Positions 44,351 through 53,512 of a stretch of DNA of 64,000 nucleotides are shown in pieces. The stretch is from Streptomyces platensis. GTDB lineage: Bacteria > Actinomycetota > Actinomycetes > Streptomycetales > Streptomycetaceae. Positions within the stretch are counted from its first letter, which is position 1. Each line of letters opens with the position of its first letter. Location of the stretch: contig NZ_CP023691.1 of NCBI RefSeq assembly GCF_008704855.1, positions 5,642,001-5,706,000 of the forward strand. The letters run 5' to 3'. A program made the position numbers and the translations under genes. The notes under the pieces were generated by a model. That model was not told the DNA's origin. It saw only the letters and a program-made list of their open reading frames with translations, and searched no databases.

Positions 44351-45118
44351 CTACCAGCGGGCGGCCCCCAGGTCTCGGGAGATCGCCTGGGCGGCGTGGC
44401 GGACCTGGCTGACCAGGGCCGGCTGCGGGACCCCTTTGGCGTCGCAGATCCGCTCGACCGTGCCGGAGGCGCCGATGGCACCGACCACGAGGCCACCGTG
44501 GCCCCGGATCGGCGCGGCGATACCGGCCTCGCCCATGGTCATCTCCTGTACTTCGGCGGCCCACCCGAGCTCCCGGACCTCGGTGAGCGCCCGGGTGAGG
44601 CCCTCCGGGGCGACCAGGGTGTGCCGGGTGTACGCCTCCAGCCCGGCCTTCACGGCCGGCTCCAGCGGCATGCTGCCGAAGGCCAGCAGCACCTTGCCGA
44701 GCGAGGAGGCGTGCAGGGGCAGCAGCGCGCCCACATCCAGGGTCTGGAGGGTGTCGTCGGGGCGGAAGACGTGGTGGACGATGAGCACCCTGCCCTCCAG
44801 GGGCGCGCCCAGCCGGACCGCCTCCCCGCTGCGGGCGGCCAGGGCGTCGGCCCAGTTGATGGAGCGCGACCGCAGCTCGTTGACGTCGAGGTAGCTGGTG
44901 CCCAGGTGCAGCAGTGCGGCCCCGAGGTGGTACTTCCCGGTCGCCGCGTCCTGCTCGACGAAGTCGACGTTCTGGAGGGTGCGCAGAATGCCGTGTGTGG
45001 TGCCCTTCGCCAGCCCGAGCGACGCGGCTACTTCACCCAGTCCGAGCCGACGGGGCCCACTGGCGAGCAGACGCAGGATCGCCGCCGCCCGTTCGATCGA
45101 CTGGACCGGGCCGGCCAT
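44351..45118 (-). CDS. IclR-family regulator (GylR-like)
   Basis: The product is 255 residues. The winged HTH (about 5-60: QSIERAAAILRLLASGPRRLGLGEVAASLGLAKGTTHGILRTL) and the IclR effector domain (ALLPLHASSLGKVLLAFG, GWAAEVQEMTMGEAGIAAPI) are complete. It is just upstream of glpK in the same direction, like gylR in Streptomyces glycerol operons, and probably represses glpK until glycerol or glycerol 3-phosphate is present. Confidence 0.92.
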   Translation of the reverse strand: MAGPVQSIERAAAILRLLASGPRRLGLGEVAASLGLAKGTTHGILRTLQNVDFVEQDAATGKYHLGAALLHLGTSYLDVNELRSRSINWADALAARSGEAVRLGAPLEGRVLIVHHVFRPDDTLQTLDVGALLPLHASSLGKVLLAFGSMPLEPAVKAGLEAYTRHTLVAPEGLTRALTEVRELGWAAEVQEMTMGEAGIAAPIRGHGGLVVGAIGASGTVERICDAKGVPQPALVSQVRHAAQAISRDLGAARW

Positions 45119-45137
45119 GAGGCAATCGTAGTCCCGC

Positions 45138-45195
45138 GGTCGGCATCTGCCGGGAGGGATGGCCCCTCGGCATCTGGCGTTCGGTAATGCCGACC
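45138..45195. promoter_or_regulatory. Inverted-repeat operator candidate for the IclR regulator
   Basis: GGTCGGCAT (45138-45146) and its perfect complement ATGCCGACC (45187-45195) are 40 bp apart upstream of the IclR gene. The half-word TCGGCATCTG is also repeated between them. The spacing would allow binding at two helical faces. Confidence 0.5.
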
Positions 45196-45280
45196 ACCGT
45201 TCATTGACCGCCTCCACCGTCCGCCATAGCGTCCTTCTCAAGCCCGGCGGCCAGCCGGCAGAGGCCTCGGAGGTGGAGGC

Positions 45281-45706
45281 ATGACGGCACAGCTTGACGT
45301 GGTGGTTCCGGAGGCGGACGAACATGTCTGCCCGCTGCCGCACATCCCCGAGGCCGTCGCGGTCGTACGCCGAAGGGTGCGTACGGTCCTGGCCGACTGG
45401 AACCTGGCCCCGGACCTCGCCGAGGACGCGCTCCTCGTGATCTCGGAGCTGATCACCAACGCGGTCGTCCACGCCCTGCCGCCGGCGGTGCTGCGGCTGT
45501 CACGGGCCGGGACCGGCGGGCGCAGTGCCCTGCGCGTCGAGGTGACCGACGCGGGGCCCGCGGCGGCGGACGGGCGGCCGGTCGCCGACCCCTGCCCGGG
45601 CGAGCACGGCCGCGGGCTCGACCTCATCACCGCGCTGGCGGCCGAGTGCGGCACACGGGTCCACCCGGGCGGCATCACCTGGTGGGCGGAGCTCCTCGCG
45701 GCCTGA
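45281..45706 (+). CDS. Anti-sigma-type ATP-binding protein (HATPase_c_2, RsbW-like)
   Basis: The product is 141 residues. GHKL motifs are present: N box ELITNAVVHA, the Asp box VEVTDAGPAA and GRGLDLITALA. Such proteins are abundant in Streptomyces and act as serine kinases or anti-sigma switches. It starts at ATG 45281 with GGAGGTGGAGG upstream. Partner unknown. Confidence 0.88.
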   Translation: MTAQLDVVVPEADEHVCPLPHIPEAVAVVRRRVRTVLADWNLAPDLAEDALLVISELITNAVVHALPPAVLRLSRAGTGGRSALRVEVTDAGPAAADGRPVADPCPGEHGRGLDLITALAAECGTRVHPGGITWWAELLAA

Positions 45707-45738
45707 ACGGGCAGGCCCCGGCAGTCTCGTGCGGCAGG

Positions 45739-46497
45739 TCAGGACGGCGCCCCCGACAGCACCTCCACCTTGCCGCTGTCGAGGGAGTAGTAGGCGCCGA
45801 CCACGGCGAGGGTGCCCTTCTGTACGAGGGGGGCCAGGTCCTGGTTGGAGCGCAGGTTGGCGGCGGTCAGGGTGACCTGGGCGCGGGCCATGGTGTCGAC
45901 CGGGTCGCTGCCGCCTTCCCGGACCGCCTGTTCGTAGGCCGGGCGCAGCGCGCGGGCGATCGCCTCCAGGTTGCCGGGCAGCGGCTTGCCCTCTTTGAGC
46001 GAGGTGTACGAGGCCTCGACGGCGCCGCAGCGCTGGTGGCCGAGGACCACGATGAGGGGGGTTCCGCTGGTCATGGGCCCGTACTCGACGGAACCCGTGA
46101 CCACCGGGCCGACCGCCTCGCCGCCCGTGCGCATCACGTAGAGGTCGCCCAGCCCGGTGTCGAAGAGGAGCTCCGGCGGCACCCGGGAGTCGATGCAGGC
46201 GAGGACCGACCCGAAAGGCTTCTGTTCCTGGGCCACGAATTCCCGCCGGTCCGGGTCCCGGTCGGGGTGCTGGAGGTCGCCGCTCACCCAGCGCTGGTTG
46301 CCTTCCATCAGGCGGGTGAAGGCCGCTTCCGGGGTGGCGGGCCGGGCGGTCGGCTGCATGGTGGGCCGCGCCTGTGGCGAGGCGCCGGCTGCTGCCGGGG
46401 CGGTGCTCTTCGAGGAGCACCCCGTGAGTGCCGCCGTGGCGGCGAACAGTCCGCCGGCCAGCAGGGCTCTGCGGTCCGACTGTCTCGCTCCGTCCAT
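45739..46497 (-). CDS. Exported lipoprotein beta-carbonic anhydrase
   Basis: The product is 252 residues. An N-terminal signal with RR (SDRRALLAGGLFAATAALTGC) ends in a lipobox LTGC, so it is likely a Tat-exported lipoprotein. The zinc site is visible: SVLACIDSRVPPEL (Cys and the Asp-Arg dyad) and VLGHQRCGAV (His, Cys). It would interconvert CO2 and bicarbonate outside the membrane, unusual for the usually cytoplasmic beta class though known in Streptomyces. Confidence 0.9.
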   Translation of the reverse strand: MDGARQSDRRALLAGGLFAATAALTGCSSKSTAPAAAGASPQARPTMQPTARPATPEAAFTRLMEGNQRWVSGDLQHPDRDPDRREFVAQEQKPFGSVLACIDSRVPPELLFDTGLGDLYVMRTGGEAVGPVVTGSVEYGPMTSGTPLIVVLGHQRCGAVEASYTSLKEGKPLPGNLEAIARALRPAYEQAVREGGSDPVDTMARAQVTLTAANLRSNQDLAPLVQKGTLAVVGAYYSLDSGKVEVLSGAPS

Positions 46498-46799
46498 CGG
46501 TCGTTCCCCTCAGTCCGCTGAGACGCATGCATACGTCCTGGTCAGGGGCGATTGTTCAGGGCGGTGGGGGCGCTCGGCAGGAGGCGCAAGCGGGTGTGGC
46601 CCGCTGTGCCACCGACGGCCCACAGAACGGGCCCGGTCGGCGGCGGCCCGGCCGGTCTCCCGAGGTGGCCACCGGCCTCCCGGCGTAGCATCGAAAAACA
46701 GGCAAAGGGGAGATAAAGCGAACGAACCCGGCGGGTGGCCGGTGGTGGTGCGAGGGGCCGCGTCGGGCCGTTTTCCGGGGGCCGGGAGGAGCGGGCGCG

Positions 46800-47870
46800 A
46801 TGACGGAACGGGCTCAGGGCCCGGCGCGGCAGGAGGAGTTCGCGGGACGCATGCTCCGGCTGCTCAACGACGCCTGTCTGGGGCATCTGTGCAGCCTCGG
46901 CCACCGGGCGGGGCTGTTCGATGTGATGGCCGGTCTGCCGCCGGCGACCAGTGCGCGGATCGCCGAGGCTGCCGGGCTCGACGAACGCTATGTCCGGGAG
47001 TGGCTGGGCGGGATGACGGTCGGCGGCATCGTCGAGTACGCCCCCGAGGACGGCGGCTACCGGCTCCCGCCCGCGCATGCGGCCGTGCTGACCAGGGACG
47101 CGGGCCCGGACAACATGGCCGCTTTCACGCAGTACTTGGCGATGATGGGAGAGGTCGAGGACGAGGTCCTGGCGGCGTTCCGGGCCGGCGGCGGGGTGCC
47201 GTACTCGTCATATCCGCACTTCCAGGACCTCCAGGCCGAGGAGACGGCGCGGGTGTACGACTCCTCGCTGGTCGACACCATCGTGCCGCTGGTACCGGGC
47301 CTCACCGAGCGGCTGCGCGACGGCATCGACGCCCTGGACATCGGCACCGGCCAGGGCCACGCCGTCAATCTGCTGGCCCGCGCCTTCCCCCGCAGCCGGT
47401 TCGTGGGGATGGACATCTCCGAGGCGGGCATCGGCGAAGCGTGCGCGGAGGCGGCGCGCTGGGAGCTGGACAACGCCCGCTTCGAGGTGGCCGATACGGC
47501 CGAACTGACCGGCTCCTACGACCTGATCACCGCCTTCGACGTGATCCATGACCTGGCCCGTCCGGCGCGCACCCTCACGGCCGTCGCGAACGGGCTGCGG
47601 GCCGACGGGGTCTTCCTGATGGGCGATATCGCGGCCTCCAGCGACCTGTCCGAGAACGTCGGCCATCCACTGGGCCCCACCCTCTACGCCCTGTCGGTCT
47701 TCTACTGCATGACCGTGTCCCTCGCTGAGGGCGGCGCCGGGCTCGGGACCGTCTGGGGCCGGCAGACCGCGCTGCGAATGCTGCGGGAGGCGGGCTTCGA
47801 CGAGGTCGGGACGCGGGAGGTGCCGGGCGACATCCTGAACGTCTACTACGTGGCCCGGAAGGGGCGGTGA
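46800..47870 (+). CDS. SAM-dependent methyltransferase with N-terminal winged helix
   Basis: The product is 356 residues. The N-terminal ~100 are a winged-helix dimerisation domain (AGLFDVMAGLPPATSARIAEAAGLDERYVREWLGGM). The catalytic domain has motif I ALDIGTGQGHAVNLLA and acidic FVGMDISEAG. The layout resembles rRNA/metabolite methyltransferases of the RdmB-like or class I 'methyltransferase_25' group. Substrate unknown. It is preceded by a ~300-bp gap (46498-46799) in which I see nothing notable. Confidence 0.85.
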   Translation: MTERAQGPARQEEFAGRMLRLLNDACLGHLCSLGHRAGLFDVMAGLPPATSARIAEAAGLDERYVREWLGGMTVGGIVEYAPEDGGYRLPPAHAAVLTRDAGPDNMAAFTQYLAMMGEVEDEVLAAFRAGGGVPYSSYPHFQDLQAEETARVYDSSLVDTIVPLVPGLTERLRDGIDALDIGTGQGHAVNLLARAFPRSRFVGMDISEAGIGEACAEAARWELDNARFEVADTAELTGSYDLITAFDVIHDLARPARTLTAVANGLRADGVFLMGDIAASSDLSENVGHPLGPTLYALSVFYCMTVSLAEGGAGLGTVWGRQTALRMLREAGFDEVGTREVPGDILNVYYVARKGR

Positions 47871-47933
47871 GCGGACGGCGGGCAACGGGCCGGTGGGTGG
47901 TTCGTACGCGGGCTTGCCGGGAGGCCGTGAACC

Positions 47934-48683
47934 TCAGCGGGGGAAGAGCTGGAAGAGGGTGGCGGGGCGGCCCCGGTAGCGTTCGCCGCCGTTGCGCAGC
48001 GTCTGTTCGATGAAGCTGCGGGCGTATGCGCGGGGGTCCTGGTGGGAGCCGCCCAGGCCCTTGATGTACGTGCTGTGGGCCGCCAGCGAGTCGACCGCGC
48101 GGTCGATGCCGGGGCCGACCTCGGCGGCGTGCGTGGGGTGCGGGGAGCCTGCCACGGCCACCCACCGCACGCCGTTCCAGGGCGCCAGGCCCCGGTCGCC
48201 GGCGAGCTCGGGGAAGATCCAGCGGTTGCCGGCGTCGCCCGCCGCGTCCAGGACGGCGCGCCCCACCACCCGGTGGTCCGCGCTGTTCCATTGGACGCCG
48301 CCCCAGGTGTCGTGGTGGTTGAGGGTGACCAGGAGTTCTGGGCGGTGGCGGCGGATGGCCGCGGCCAGATCGCGGCGCAGCGCCGGGCCGGCCTCGATGA
48401 CCCCGTCGTGGTGGCGGTCGAGGAATTCGACGGTGTGGACGCCGACGAGCGCGGCACCGGCCCGCTGCTCGGTCTCGCGGACCGCGGCGCACTCGGCGGG
48501 TGCGAGCCCGTCGATACCGGCCTCGCCGCGGGTGACCAGGAGATAGCTGACCTGCCGCCCGGCGGTGGTCCATTCGGCGATGGCGGCCGCGGCGCCGTAT
48601 TCGAGGTCGTCCGGGTGGGCGACGACGGCGAGCGCCCGCTGCCAGTCCCGGGGCATGGGGGAGAGGCGGGGTTCGGCGGGCAT
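47934..48683 (-). CDS. PIG-L family deacetylase
   Basis: The product is 249 residues. The metal-binding motif AHPDDLEYG lies near residue 22 and the second His site in TLNHHDTWGGVQ; TRGEAGIDG is also typical. PIG-L enzymes remove acetyl from GlcNAc-type substrates, as in mycothiol (MshB) or Mca amidases. The start at 48683 has AAGGAAGGGA upstream. Size and context do not prove a role in mycothiol. Confidence 0.9.
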   Translation of the reverse strand: MPAEPRLSPMPRDWQRALAVVAHPDDLEYGAAAAIAEWTTAGRQVSYLLVTRGEAGIDGLAPAECAAVRETEQRAGAALVGVHTVEFLDRHHDGVIEAGPALRRDLAAAIRRHRPELLVTLNHHDTWGGVQWNSADHRVVGRAVLDAAGDAGNRWIFPELAGDRGLAPWNGVRWVAVAGSPHPTHAAEVGPGIDRAVDSLAAHSTYIKGLGGSHQDPRAYARSFIEQTLRNGGERYRGRPATLFQLFPR

Positions 48684-48838
48684 GGGGTCCCTTCCTTCCC
48701 GTCCTGAGGCCGCGTTCCGCGCTCCTGGTGCGGCGTCTTCGTGCCGGGCCGTGCCGTGTTCGGTATGCCGTTTCGGACGTGCCCTTCGAACGTGGTCCCG
48801 TTTCGATCGTGACATGTATGGGTGACGCCCACCCGGGT

Positions 48839-48850
48839 GGAAAGAACCCG
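48839..48850. promoter_or_regulatory. Perfect palindrome CCACCCGGGTGG in the PIG-L/GntR divergent region
   Basis: A 12-bp perfect palindrome lies in the 333-bp gap between the divergent PIG-L and GntR genes. It may be a regulator site; the rest of the gap shows no gene. Confidence 0.4.
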
Positions 48851-49016
48851 TGGGGTGGCGCGGGGTGGGGATGCGGGGCCCGGTGGAGCCTGATCTCGCC
48901 TCATACACGTGCTGAGCTGGGATTCATCACATCAGGTGAACATCTGGCCCAAGCTTGCGGTCGGCAACACGCGGTTGCCACGCTGTTGCTGACTGTCAAG
49001 CTGTTGGGAGGGGCAT

Positions 49017-49769
49017 GTGCCTTTCGGTGAGCAGCCCGCGTACCTCCGCGTCGCCGGCGACCTGCGCCAGAAGATCGTCGATGGGGTGCTGCCGCCGCAC
49101 ACCCGTCTTCCCTCCCAGGCGCGCATCCGCGAGGAGTACGGCGTCTCGGACACCGTCGCCCTGGAGGCGCGCAAGGTCCTGATGGCCGAGGGGCTGGTCG
49201 AGGGCCGCTCGGGATCGGGGACCTATGTGCGCGAACAGCCCGTCCCGCGCCGTATCGCCCGCGTCGGCTTCCATTCGGTAGGTGGCTGTACGCCCTTCCG
49301 GCAGGAGCAGACGGACGAGCGGGTGCGCGGCACCTGGGAGTCCAGCAGCGAGCAGGAGACGGCCGGTCCGGTGGTCGCGGCCCGGCTGCGCATCCCGCAC
49401 GGGGCCAAGGTGATGCGCACGCGCTATGTCTTCCGGGCGGAGGGGGAGCCGTCGATGCTCTCGACCTCGTGGGAACCCCTGGAGGTGACCGGGCGGACGC
49501 CGGTGATGCTGCCGGAGGAGGGGCCGCTGGCGGGCCGTGGGGTGGTCGAACGGATGGCGGCCATCGACGTGGTGGTGGACAACGTCGTCGAGGAGGTCGG
49601 TGCGCGGCCGTCGCTGGCGGAGGAGGCGATGACGCTGGGCGGGGTGCCGGGGCATGCGGTGCTGGTCGTCTCGCGGACGTATTTCGCAGGCGGCCGGCCG
49701 GTCGAGACGGCCGATGTGGTCACCCTCGCGGACCGCTATCGGGTCGCCTATCACTTGCCTGTGAAGTAG
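49017..49769 (+). CDS. GntR-family regulator with UTRA domain
   Basis: The product is 250 residues. The N-terminal wHTH (about 8-70, YLRVAGDLRQKIVDGVLPPHTRLPSQARIREEYGVS) is followed by a UTRA ligand domain (100-245), making it HutC-subfamily. GTG start with GGGAGGGG upstream. The permease gene follows at 245 bp and is a likely target. Confidence 0.9.
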   Translation: MPFGEQPAYLRVAGDLRQKIVDGVLPPHTRLPSQARIREEYGVSDTVALEARKVLMAEGLVEGRSGSGTYVREQPVPRRIARVGFHSVGGCTPFRQEQTDERVRGTWESSSEQETAGPVVAARLRIPHGAKVMRTRYVFRAEGEPSMLSTSWEPLEVTGRTPVMLPEEGPLAGRGVVERMAAIDVVVDNVVEEVGARPSLAEEAMTLGGVPGHAVLVVSRTYFAGGRPVETADVVTLADRYRVAYHLPVK

Positions 49770-49886
49770 ATGGTGTGTTGGTTCGGTGCCCTGTATGTGT
49801 CGCCTAGACGCCCACAGAGCGCCTTTGGTTCTCAGGTTGGTGCCCCATTTTGACCACTTTGTTGTTAAATGCCGCCCGCAAACCGG

Positions 49887-49902
49887 TGTGGGATACCCCA
49901 CA
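49887..49902. promoter_or_regulatory. Inverted repeat TGTGGG-ATAC-CCCACA upstream of the permease
   Basis: The palindrome lies 112 bp before the permease GTG and 118 bp after the GntR gene, the natural place for the GntR operator. Confidence 0.5.
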
Positions 49903-50013
49903 GACGCTCAACTGGGCGGGATTTTTGCCTGGGTGGGGGAAGCCGACCGTGCGATTCGCTCTTACGATGGCGAAGTTTGTGCACGGCACGGGGGAAGACC
50001 AGGAGACCAGCAC

Positions 50014-51708
50014 GTGAGCACGACGAAGACCCCGAGTGCGGAGCAGGGCGCGCACTCGAACTACCGTCGGTCCCTCGGGACCATCGCCCTGACCGCCACT
50101 GGTCTCGGGTCCATCATCGGTTCCGGCTGGCTCTTCGGAGCCGAGCGGGCCGCCGCCATCGCCGGCCCTGCCGCGATCCTCGCCTGGATCATCGGAGCGG
50201 TGGTCGCTCTGACGATCGCCCTCACCTACACCGAGCTCGGCTCGATGTTCCCCAAGGCCGGCGGCATGGTCCGCTACGGCCAGTACTCCCACGGCTCGCT
50301 CGCCGGCTACCTCGCGGCCTGGGCCAACTGGATCGCGATCGTCTCGGTCATCCCGGGTGAGGCCACCGCCTCCGTCCAGTACATGAGTTCCTGGGACTTC
50401 GGCTGGGCACAGGCGCTGTACGACGGCAAGGAGCTGACCGGCACCGGTGTCGGGCTCGCCAGCGTGCTGCTGATCTTCTACTTCTTCCTCAACTGGTTCG
50501 CGATCTCGCTGTTCGCGAAGACCAACACCGCGATCACGGTCTTCAAGGTCGTCGTCCCGGCGCTGACCGCGAGCGCGCTGATGCTGGCGCACTTCGACAC
50601 CAGCAACATCGTTCACCACGGCGGCTTCACGCCCAACGGCTGGAGCTCGGTCTTCACCGCCGTCGCCGTCTCCGGCATCGTCTGGGCCTACAACGGCTTC
50701 CAGTCCCCGCTGAACCTCGCCGCCGAGGCCCGTAACCCCGGCAAGTCGCTGCCCAAGGCCGTCATCTGGTCGATCGTGATCGCGCTGGTCATCTATGTCG
50801 CGCTCCAGGTCGCGTTCCTGATGGCGGTGCCCGGCGACAAGCTGACCGCCGGCGGCGGCTGGGCCGGTCTCGGCTTCAACTCGCCGCTCGCCGACCTCGC
50901 CATTGCCTGGGGCCTGAACTGGCTGGCGCTGCTGCTGTACGCGGACGCCTTTGTCTCCCCGTCCGGCACCGGCATGATCTACGCGGCCACCACCTCGCGC
51001 ATGATCCACGGTGTGCAGGAGAACGGTCATCTGCCGGGCATCTTCGGCAAGGTGGACAAGAAGACCGGTGTGCCGCGCCCCGCGCTGCTGCTCAACCTCG
51101 TGATCGCCTTCCTGTTCCTCGCCGTCTTCCGCGGCTGGGGATCGCTCGCCGAGATCGTCTCGGTGGCCACGGTCATCTCGTACATCACCGGCCCGGTCGC
51201 GGTGATGTCGCTGCGCCGCGTCTCGCCGGACCTCAAGCGTCCGGTGAAGCTGAAGGCGATGCCGGTCATCGCGCCGATCGCGATGATCTTCGGCTCGCTG
51301 GTCCTCTACTGGGGCCGCTGGCCGCTCACCGGCAAGGTCATCCTGATCATGGCCGTCGGACTCCCGGTCTGGGCCTGGTACGAGATCGGCAAGCCGCTGA
51401 CCCAGGGCCGCAAGCCGTGGGCCGCGCTGCGCCCGCACCTCAAGGCCGGTGCCTGGATGGTGGCGTATCTGCTGGTCATGGCCTCCGTCTCGTACATGGG
51501 CGGCAAGGAGTTCGGCGGTAAGGGCTATCTGCCCGAGGGCTGGGACATCGTCCTGGTCGCCCTGATCGGACTGGCCTTCTACTACTGGGGTGTGCGCAGC
51601 TCCTGGCGCAACCCGACGCTGATCCAGGCCGAGGCCGAGATCCAGGCGGCGGAAGAGGCCGAAGCGGCCGAGGAGACCGAAGGGGTCAAGGCCTCCGTCA
51701 GGGCCTGA
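50014..51708 (+). CDS. APC-family amino acid permease
   Basis: The product is 564 residues with about 12-14 transmembrane helices, opening SLGTIALTATGLGSIIGSGWLFGAE (the APC TM1 Gly motif). FPKAGGMVRYGQYSHG and VWAYNGFQSPLNLAAEARNP are also family features. The C-terminus is an acidic Ala/Glu tail. GTG 50014 has AGGAG upstream; the open frame extends upstream without family sequence. Substrate unknown, possibly an aspartate- or polyamine-like amino acid. Confidence 0.92.
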   Translation: MSTTKTPSAEQGAHSNYRRSLGTIALTATGLGSIIGSGWLFGAERAAAIAGPAAILAWIIGAVVALTIALTYTELGSMFPKAGGMVRYGQYSHGSLAGYLAAWANWIAIVSVIPGEATASVQYMSSWDFGWAQALYDGKELTGTGVGLASVLLIFYFFLNWFAISLFAKTNTAITVFKVVVPALTASALMLAHFDTSNIVHHGGFTPNGWSSVFTAVAVSGIVWAYNGFQSPLNLAAEARNPGKSLPKAVIWSIVIALVIYVALQVAFLMAVPGDKLTAGGGWAGLGFNSPLADLAIAWGLNWLALLLYADAFVSPSGTGMIYAATTSRMIHGVQENGHLPGIFGKVDKKTGVPRPALLLNLVIAFLFLAVFRGWGSLAEIVSVATVISYITGPVAVMSLRRVSPDLKRPVKLKAMPVIAPIAMIFGSLVLYWGRWPLTGKVILIMAVGLPVWAWYEIGKPLTQGRKPWAALRPHLKAGAWMVAYLLVMASVSYMGGKEFGGKGYLPEGWDIVLVALIGLAFYYWGVRSSWRNPTLIQAEAEIQAAEEAEAAEETEGVKASVRA

Positions 51709-51949
51709 GCCCCGCTCCCGCGCCGTCGGCGCCGATACGTATGCCCGAGTCACTCGGGCCCCACCGGCCACTCGCAGGCCGCTTCCGGTTCGCCGGGGCC
51801 CGCGGGTGGCCGGTTCAGTACCTCTTTGTGTAAATCCATATCCGCTGAGTGAAGGTCGGGCGTAGGCTCGGGCATATGCGGATTGCGATTTCGGCATCAG
51901 CAGACCAGGAGCGCGTGACGGCGCGCTGTCCGGCGGACGGAGGGGCGCA

Positions 51950-52129
51950 ATGACTGAGGGTGGAGCCGTGCTCCCCTGGCTCGTCATCCGCCAGGACGAA
52001 GGGGGCAACCGCTATCGCGTGGGGCGGTATGCCACCCGGGCGGAGGCGGAGCGGGTGGCCGACCGGCTCGAGACGCGCGGCCGCCAGCAGCTCTACGTGG
52101 TCGAGAAGGCCGACCGCGCGGCGACCTGA
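51950..52129 (+). CDS. Small SPOR-like protein
   Basis: The product is 59 residues: LPWLVIRQDEGGNRYRVGRYATRAEAERVADRLETRGRQQLYVV. The core, a strand followed by a helix with R-Y-A-T-R-A-E-A-E, looks like a lone SPOR repeat, the peptidoglycan-binding motif. There is no signal peptide, so location is unclear. GGAGGGG precedes the ATG. Confidence 0.8.
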   Translation: MTEGGAVLPWLVIRQDEGGNRYRVGRYATRAEAERVADRLETRGRQQLYVVEKADRAAT

Positions 52130-52180
52130 GGGGCGACGTGCGGGAAGCGGGACCAGGGCGGGCGACGTAGGCTGCCGCGC

Positions 52181-52603
52181 ATGACGACCGTGCGCGTAGT
52201 GGTGGGTGGAGCGGTGTGCGAGCGCGGGCGGCTGCTGGCCGCACGGCGCAGTGCACCGCCCGCGCTGGCCGGCCGCTGGGAGCTGCCCGGCGGCAAGGTG
52301 GAGGACGGCGAGACACCTCAGCAGGCGCTGGAGCGTGAGCTGCGCGAGGAGCTGGGTGTCGAGGCCGCGGCCCTGGAGCGGATTCCGGGCGAGTGGATAC
52401 TGCGCCCCGGCTATGTCCTTCAGGTGTGGACGGCCCGGCTGCTGTCCGGGGAGCCGCGGCCGCTCCAGGACCATGACGAGCTGCGCTGGCTGCTGCCCGG
52501 CGAGGAGAACCAGGTCGACTGGCTGGACCAGGACCGCCCGGCGGTCGCCGAGGCGATGCGCCGACTGGCGGCCCCGGCCGGGGCGACCGGCGTACGGCGG
52601 TAA
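52181..52603 (+). CDS. Nudix hydrolase, MutT-type
   Basis: The product is 140 residues. The Nudix box is GKVEDGETPQQALERELREELGV, preceded by GRWELPGG. The form is that of 8-oxo-dGTPases or CTP pyrophosphohydrolases that clean the nucleotide pool. It follows the SPOR-like gene at 51 bp. Confidence 0.92.
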   Translation: MTTVRVVVGGAVCERGRLLAARRSAPPALAGRWELPGGKVEDGETPQQALERELREELGVEAAALERIPGEWILRPGYVLQVWTARLLSGEPRPLQDHDELRWLLPGEENQVDWLDQDRPAVAEAMRRLAAPAGATGVRR

Positions 52604-52887
52604 CGCGCCGCAGCCGGCCGCGCCCTGCCCCCACGCGTCCGCGTCCCGCCCACGCCTGCCTGTGCCCTCCCCGCGCCCCGTCAGCCCCTGCCTGCGTCCA
52701 GCCCACGCGCACCCGGCCCCGCCCGCATCCCGCCCCGCCTGCTCCCGGAACCATCAGCCCCCGCCGCAATATGTTTCATTTGTGCCACAGTGCACCGCCG
52801 TAGGCGATATGCGGGGCGGGATACCGGGTATGTCCAGATTGACCCCATCGACGCAGACAAGACGACGGGGAGCCATCGTGCTGGGAT

Positions 52888-53349
52888 GTGATCGGCGTGA
52901 GCGACAGCGCAGCGGCAGGGGTCCCTGAGCCCGGCTCCGGCAGCGCTCGCAGGCGCAGCAAGGCCGCCGGTTCCGCCACCGCTGAATGGAGCTTTCCGGC
53001 CGACCCCGGTGCGGTGCGCACCGCCCGCACGGCCGTCCGGCGGGTCATGGACGACTGGGGCCTGAACGGCGCCGCCGATATGGCCGTACTACTCGTCAGC
53101 GAGCTCGTCACCAACTCCCTGCGCCATGCCAGCGGGCCGATCGGGGTCCGTATGGTGCTGCTCAGCTCCGACGGGCTGCTCGTCGAGGTCTCCGATCCGC
53201 TGCCCGACCCGCCGCTGGAGCGCGACGCCGCTCCCGACGACGAGGGAGGCCGTGGATTGCAGCTGGTCGCATGCAGTTCGCGACGGTGGGGGACCCGGCG
53301 CGGAAAGAGCGGTAAGACAGTGTGGTTCGAGCTGTCGGTGGCTGGTTAG
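52888..53349 (+). CDS. Anti-sigma-type ATP-binding protein (HATPase_c_2)
   Basis: The product is 153 residues. Motifs are SELVTNSLRHA (N box), VEVSDPLPDP and GGRGLQLVA, with a C-terminal GKTVWFEL strand. It starts with GTG at 52888, or GTG 52897. Its sequence resembles the C-terminal HATPase part of the PAS/SpoIIE protein encoded next, so the two may be paralogous parts of one signalling route. Confidence 0.88.
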   Translation: MIGVSDSAAAGVPEPGSGSARRRSKAAGSATAEWSFPADPGAVRTARTAVRRVMDDWGLNGAADMAVLLVSELVTNSLRHASGPIGVRMVLLSSDGLLVEVSDPLPDPPLERDAAPDDEGGRGLQLVACSSRRWGTRRGKSGKTVWFELSVAG

Positions 53350-53512
53350 GAGACAGATGAAAGTCCTGATCGTTGCCATTCCATCGACATTTTGTCGACG
53401 GGCTGCGATCGAGACTGTGCTGTGATCGTGAAGACCGTGTTCCGGATAGCCGGGGTATTGGATACTCGAGCTGGTCCGGTCCGGGCACGATGAGCTGGAG
53501 GGGACGGGGCTC

